DNA of 10,794 nt from JACJXF01 sp964349045 (GTDB lineage: Bacteria; Bacteroidota; Bacteroidia; Bacteroidales; GCA-2748055). The notes below the pieces were generated by a model. It was not told where the DNA came from, ran no database searches, and was given only the letters and a program-made list of their open reading frames with translations. The stretch lies in assembly GCA_964349045.1 (NCBI GenBank), contig CAYGFI010000165.1:1-10794 (forward strand), given 5' to 3'. Positions 7,232 to 10,794 of this stretch are shown here, piece after piece. The translations under genes were made by a program, and so were the position numbers. Position 1 is the first letter of the stretch; each line of letters opens with the position of its first letter.

Positions 7232-8317
7232 ATGAGCAATAATTTGTTTTTAGAGAAATTACAGGGTATAAGAAACCGCTATCATGAAGTAAGCGAGTTG
7301 ATAACCAATCCGAACAATGTTTCAGATATGAAGAAGTATATCCAGCTAAATAAAGAATTCAAACAACTGGTGCCGATCATGGAAGCATATAATGAGTATA
7401 AAAATATTACCGATAATATTTCTTCAGCTCAGGAAATTCTTAACAGTGAGAAGGATGATGAGCTCAGGGAAATGGCCAAAGAGGAGTTGGACTCACTAAA
7501 TACCAGGATAAATCCTCTCGAAGAAAAAATCAAGTTTCTTCTTATTCCTGCTGATCCGGAAGATGATAAAAATGCTGTTCTGGAAATACGCGGAGGTACA
7601 GGAGGAGATGAGGCGAGTATTTTCGCGGGAGATCTCTACAGGATGTACACCAAGTTTTTTGATATAAAAGGCTGGAAATATGATATTACCACGGCAACCG
7701 AAGGTACAGCAGGCGGGTTCAAGGAAGTAATAATCGATGTAACCGGAAATGGAGTATACGGTATTATGAAGTATGAGTCGGGAGTGCATCGTGTTCAACG
7801 CGTTCCACAAACAGAAACCCAGGGAAGGGTTCATACCTCAGCAGCTACGGTTGCCGTTCTTCCCGAAGCAGATGAGTTTGATGTACAGTTAAAAACTGAG
7901 GATATACGAAAAGACACATACTGTTCCTCCGGTCCTGGTGGCCAGTCGGTAAATACCACCTATTCGGCTATACGTCTTACCCACATTCCTTCAGGAATTG
8001 TGGTTACTTGTCAGGATGAAAAATCCCAGATTAAAAACCTGGAGAAAGCCATGAAAGAATTACGAACCCGCCTTTACAACCTGGAATACCAGAAAAGGAT
8101 GGATGCGATTGCTTTGAAAAGGAAAACAATGGTTTCGTCGGGTGACCGCTCGGCAAAAATCCGCACTTACAACTATCCTCAGGGCAGGATTACCGATCAC
8201 AGAATTAATTATACTATGTATAACCTTCAGGCAGTGTTGAACGGGGATATCCAGGAACTTATCTCACAATTGCAGATGGCTGAAAATACTGAAAGACTGA
8301 AAGAAAGTGGAATATAA
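7232..8317 (+). CDS. prfA: Peptide chain release factor 1 (RF1)
   Basis: RF1 recognises UAA and UAG stop codons in the ribosomal A site and triggers peptide release. From the ATG at 7232 the protein has 361 residues, the normal RF1 length. The helical domain 1 covers about 1-100. GGTGGDEASIFAGDL (121-135) opens domain 2. The stop-codon tripeptide of RF1 appears as PQT at 182-184, within RVQRVPQTETQGRVHTSAA, where E. coli has PAT; RF2 would have SPF. The catalytic GGQ is at 236-238 in SSGPGGQSVN, the site methylated by PrmC in known RF1 proteins. An in-frame ATG at 7220 would add MFIV but lies nearly on the predicted transcription start, so 7232 is preferred. The gene has no programmed frameshift, as expected for RF1. 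pyrF follows 38 bases downstream, probably cotranscribed. Confidence 0.96.
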   Translation: MSNNLFLEKLQGIRNRYHEVSELITNPNNVSDMKKYIQLNKEFKQLVPIMEAYNEYKNITDNISSAQEILNSEKDDELREMAKEELDSLNTRINPLEEKIKFLLIPADPEDDKNAVLEIRGGTGGDEASIFAGDLYRMYTKFFDIKGWKYDITTATEGTAGGFKEVIIDVTGNGVYGIMKYESGVHRVQRVPQTETQGRVHTSAATVAVLPEADEFDVQLKTEDIRKDTYCSSGPGGQSVNTTYSAIRLTHIPSGIVVTCQDEKSQIKNLEKAMKELRTRLYNLEYQKRMDAIALKRKTMVSSGDRSAKIRTYNYPQGRITDHRINYTMYNLQAVLNGDIQELISQLQMAENTERLKESGI

Positions 8318-8336
8318 GGAAGAGGTTAAGAGTCTG

Positions 8337-8350
8337 AATCCCTAATCCCT
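8337..8350 (+). repeat. Two tandem AATCCCT heptamers
   Basis: AATCCCT occurs twice in direct tandem just before the pyrF start codon, in the 38-base gap after prfA. With only two copies it may be chance. A related AATCCCT also occurs near 10627 in the window's tail. Confidence 0.4.
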
Positions 8351-8355
8351 AAAAA

Positions 8356-9189
8356 ATGAACGCCAGACAACTATTTAACCAGATCCGGGAAAAGCAGAGT
8401 TACCTCTGTATAGGACTGGATACCGATTTTGAAAAAATTCCGAAAACATTGCTTGACTGCGAATATCCCGTTTTTGAATTTAATAAACTGATTATTAAAG
8501 CAACTGCTGATCTGGCTATAGCTTATAAACCAAATCTCGCGTTTTATGAGAGCCTGGGAGCAGCAGGACAAATGAGCCTGGAAATGACAGTTAATTATAT
8601 CCGGTCCCATTTTCCGGAGATCTTTATTATTGCTGATGCAAAGAGAGGAGATATCGGTAACACATCCAGGATGTATGCATCTGCTTTTTTCAGGAATTTC
8701 GATTTCGATGCGGTTACTGTAGCTCCTTACATGGGAATCGACAGTGTTAAACCATTCCTGGAGTATCCTGAGAAATGGGTTATCCTGCTTGCCTTGACAT
8801 CAAACCAGGGAGCAGAAGATTTTCAATTACAGAGACTCGCGGGAAATGATGAATATCTATTTGAGAAAGTAATAAGGACATCTTGTCTTTGGGGAAATAC
8901 AGATAATCTTATGTATGTTGTAGGTGCAACCAAGTCCGATTGGCTTAGAAGTATCCGGAAAATTATTCCTGATCATTTTTTGTTGATTCCAGGCGTCGGA
9001 GCTCAGGGCGGAAACCTACAAGAAGTAAGTGCAGCCGGAATGAACACTCAATGCGGACTTATAATAAATATAAGCAGGAGCATCATTTACGCTGATATTT
9101 CCAGCAAATTCGATGAAGCCGCCCGTGCAGCCGCGGTTGAGATTCAGAAAGAAATGGCGGGGTATTTATCCAGGGCGGGATTGCTTTAA
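8356..9189 (+). CDS. pyrF: Orotidine 5'-phosphate decarboxylase, long type
   Basis: PyrF catalyses the last step of UMP synthesis, the decarboxylation of orotidine 5'-monophosphate, as a cytoplasmic TIM barrel. At 277 residues it belongs to the long class (about 270-280) rather than the about 230-245-residue form of E. coli. Visible landmarks are LCIGLDTD at 17-24, AYKPNLAFYE at 56-65, the catalytic signature DAKRGDIGNTS at 94-104 with its Asp/Lys/Asp network, APYMGIDS at 123-130, ALTSNQGAEDF from 146, the phosphate-binding PGVGAQGG at 212-219 and NISRSIIYA at 238-246, where Arg241 is a probable phosphate contact. The ATG at 8356 follows an A run and lacks a Shine-Dalgarno sequence. It probably shares an mRNA with prfA. 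A small hairpin with six T follows its stop. Confidence 0.96.
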   Translation: MNARQLFNQIREKQSYLCIGLDTDFEKIPKTLLDCEYPVFEFNKLIIKATADLAIAYKPNLAFYESLGAAGQMSLEMTVNYIRSHFPEIFIIADAKRGDIGNTSRMYASAFFRNFDFDAVTVAPYMGIDSVKPFLEYPEKWVILLALTSNQGAEDFQLQRLAGNDEYLFEKVIRTSCLWGNTDNLMYVVGATKSDWLRSIRKIIPDHFLLIPGVGAQGGNLQEVSAAGMNTQCGLIINISRSIIYADISSKFDEAARAAAVEIQKEMAGYLSRAGLL

Positions 9190-9212
9190 TGGGATTATCT
9201 TTTAAATTTTCT

Positions 9213-9234
9213 TCAGCCCTCACGCTGATTTTTT
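9213..9234 (+). terminator. Possible intrinsic terminator after pyrF
   Basis: TCAGC (9213-9217) and GCTGA (9224-9228) form a five-base-pair stem with the loop CCTCAC, followed at once by six T. The stem is short, so termination may be partial, but it sits 24 bases after the pyrF stop. If functional, the DUF2851 gene needs its own promoter, and I see no exact TAnnTTTG box in 9235-9278. Confidence 0.45.
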
Positions 9235-9278
9235 CCATTTCGTAACATAAAGAATTAATAAACATTTATGCCGGAAAT

Positions 9279-10568
9279 ATGGAAAATATCAGGGAAGATT
9301 TTCTTCATTTTATATGGGAAAACCGTTTATACAGCAACAACTCACTTTTAATTAATAATGAAACCGTTGAGGTAATCGATTCAGGCCAGCATAATGTGAC
9401 CTCCGGACCTGATTTTTTCAACGCGAGGATTAAAATAGGAAACACCCAGTGGGCAGGGAATGTAGAAATCCATGTTAAAGCATCAGACTGGTTCCGTCAT
9501 AATCATCAGGATGATCCTGCCTTTTTTAATGTAATTCTTCATGTAGTATATGAACAGGACTGTCGTCTTGAGCGTCCCGGAGGAGAAGAGATTCCATGCC
9601 TGGTATTGAAGTTCGGGGAAAGCCTGTTAAAAAATTATAACCTCCTTATCAAAGCATCCGCGGCAATTCCTTGTCACAATCTTTTGCCGGTTATCGATAA
9701 AATTTACTGGAGCGATTGGTATTCAAAGCTTATGGTCGAAAGACTTCAGCATAAAACACAGGAGGTTGAAAAGGTGCTATTGGAAAATAAGTACAATTGG
9801 GAAGAAAGTTTGTATCATTTTATTGGCAGGAGCTTTGGTTTTAAAATTAATGCATTCCCCTTTGAAACTCTTGTCAGAACAACACCTTTGAATGTATTGC
9901 TCAGGTTCAGGCAAAAATCTCTGACTATCAATGCAATATTGTTTGGACAGGCAGGATTTTTGGAAGATCTTATTTCAGAAGATGAGTATTATGTGTCTCT
10001 TCAAAGGGAATACCATTCCCTGATAAAAACACTTCCACCAAGGATTATGGATAAAAGCACCTGGAAATTTATGGGTACCAGACCTGGTAATTTCCCTCTT
10101 GTGAGAATCGGACAGTTTGCTTCTGTAATTGTAAAACGATATCCTTTGTTTGCAAGCCTTGTTGACCATCCTGATTTAAAAAGCTGGAGAAAAGTTCTTG
10201 ATCCAGGCACAGAGAGCTATTGGGAGAATCACTATTTGTTTGGCAAGGAGGGTAAAAGGAGAAAACTTAAAATGGGAAAAATGGCAGTAGATCTGGTTAT
10301 CCTTAACGCGTTTATCCCTGTTATTTTTCATTATGGCAATTTCCGGAGAAAAAATGATCTGAAAAACATGATCCTGAACATTCTCGAACAACTGTCACCT
10401 GAAAAAAACGACATTCTGAAAAAATGGGAAAAATCCGGAGTAAAAGCAATCAATGCATTCGAATCACAGGCACTGATCCATCTTACAACCAGGTATTGCC
10501 GTAAGAAGAAATGCCTGGACTGTATGGTTGGAAATCGAATTATAAAAGAAGGGAAAGCTCAGTGGTAA
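9279..10568 (+). CDS. DUF2851 family protein
   Basis: This 429-residue protein matches the DUF2851 family, found mainly in Bacteroidota and of unknown function. No signal peptide or membrane segment is visible, so it is probably cytoplasmic. The N-terminal domain holds the family's strongest motifs: H38, SGPDFFNARI at 42-51, WAGNVEIHVKASDW at 58-71, H74 and H76, and NVILHVVYEQD at 84-94. A helical middle part contains GTRPGNFPLVRIGQFA from 276. The C-terminus has a cysteine cluster C407-x4-C412-x2-C415. The arrangement PD (44-45) followed by E63-x-H65-x-K67 in adjacent strands recalls PD-(D/E)xK nuclease folds, but this is only an inference. The ATG at 9279 begins the family-like N-terminus; an ATG at 9268 is out of frame. 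It is the last gene of the plus-strand run. Confidence 0.85.
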   Translation: MENIREDFLHFIWENRLYSNNSLLINNETVEVIDSGQHNVTSGPDFFNARIKIGNTQWAGNVEIHVKASDWFRHNHQDDPAFFNVILHVVYEQDCRLERPGGEEIPCLVLKFGESLLKNYNLLIKASAAIPCHNLLPVIDKIYWSDWYSKLMVERLQHKTQEVEKVLLENKYNWEESLYHFIGRSFGFKINAFPFETLVRTTPLNVLLRFRQKSLTINAILFGQAGFLEDLISEDEYYVSLQREYHSLIKTLPPRIMDKSTWKFMGTRPGNFPLVRIGQFASVIVKRYPLFASLVDHPDLKSWRKVLDPGTESYWENHYLFGKEGKRRKLKMGKMAVDLVILNAFIPVIFHYGNFRRKNDLKNMILNILEQLSPEKNDILKKWEKSGVKAINAFESQALIHLTTRYCRKKKCLDCMVGNRIIKEGKAQW

Positions 10569-10634
10569 AAAAGCTATGGCTGTATCTTCAGATTTGGTAA
10601 TTCTGCTTATTTCTAATCCGAAAGTAATCCCTCA

Positions 10635-10664
10635 AAAATCCCATAAAATTCAAAAAGGGATTTT
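10635..10664. terminator. Terminator-like hairpin after the DUF2851 gene
   Basis: AAAATCCC (10635-10642) pairs with GGGATTTT (10657-10664) as a perfect eight-base-pair stem around a 14-base A-rich loop. The T run is part of the stem and only four bases long, so termination strength is uncertain. It lies 66 bases after the stop of the last gene. Confidence 0.4.
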
Positions 10665-10746
10665 GGAACCCAAAAAAATTGTTAATATCCCGAACTTTTT
10701 AATAGATTTTACGTTTATTCTGCATTTACTTAATATTAGAATTCAT

Positions 10747-10783
10747 AGGCTTTTAATGATTATCAGACGATAACCGGAAGCCT
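10747..10783. repeat. Nested inverted repeat at the window end
   Basis: An outer stem AGGCTT (10747-10752) / AAGCCT (10778-10783) encloses an inner stem TTATC (10760-10764) / GATAA (10769-10773) with the loop AGAC. The internal loop is asymmetric. There is no T run, so it is not a standard terminator. It may be a leader structure or operator of a gene beyond the window, or chance. Confidence 0.3.
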
Positions 10784-10794
10784 CAGGATAAATT

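Larger units (their letters stand above)
10569..10794. other. Gene-free tail to the window end
   Basis: These 226 bases follow the DUF2851 stop and are AT-rich. The open frame at 10576-10773 (65 codons) has low-complexity Ile/Leu/Lys content, resembles no family I know and overlaps a terminator-like hairpin, so I treat it as non-coding. No tRNA or exact promoter box is evident. Two inverted repeats are listed separately. Confidence 0.5.

Noticed and set aside
10576..10773. 65-codon plus-strand open frame after the DUF2851 gene
   Set aside because: It has low-complexity content, no recognisable motif, and overlaps a terminator-like hairpin; coding is not supported.
1..10794. Search for mobile elements, CRISPR, defence or biosynthetic cluster genes
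   Set aside because: All substantial genes are recognised housekeeping or envelope families; no direct repeat arrays, transposase motifs or cluster-type enzymes were seen.

Overview
The window reads as chromosomal core DNA of a Bacteroidota member, most likely an environmental Bacteroidales-type organism. Four things point there: a 729-residue type III glutamine synthetase, a long-form PyrF, a TPR/PD40/OmpA envelope protein and a DUF2851 protein. In addition, exact TAnnTTTG boxes (the Bacteroidota -7 promoter consensus) lie just upstream of three genes, and Shine-Dalgarno sequences are largely absent. All genes look intact and similar in base composition. I see no transposase, integrase, phage gene, CRISPR array, tRNA or rRNA.

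Layout. Positions 1-2302: promoter, glnN and a strong intrinsic terminator. 2303-2481: a spacer with a 24-bp imperfect inverted repeat built from 8-bp GGTAAC-type units, plus a C7 tract. 2482-4476: a secreted TPR / PD40 propeller / carboxypeptidase-regulatory-like / OmpA protein with the domain order of the type IX secretion component PorE. 4516-5793, minus strand and convergent with the previous gene: an exported carboxypeptidase-regulatory-like protein of the Bacteroidota cell envelope. 5794-5995: a divergent promoter region. 5996-10568, plus strand: purM, prfA, pyrF and a DUF2851 gene. 10569-10794: gene-free tail with two possible hairpins.

Functionally, glnN (nitrogen assimilation), purM (purine synthesis) and pyrF (pyrimidine synthesis) are linked metabolically, since glutamine donates amide nitrogen to both nucleotide pathways. 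prfA ends translation at UAA and UAG. The two middle genes form an unrelated envelope pair.

I found no convincing undescribed multi-gene system. The items most worth a second look are the GGTAAC inverted repeat, the PorE-like architecture, and the conserved acidic/His and Cys motifs in the DUF2851 protein.
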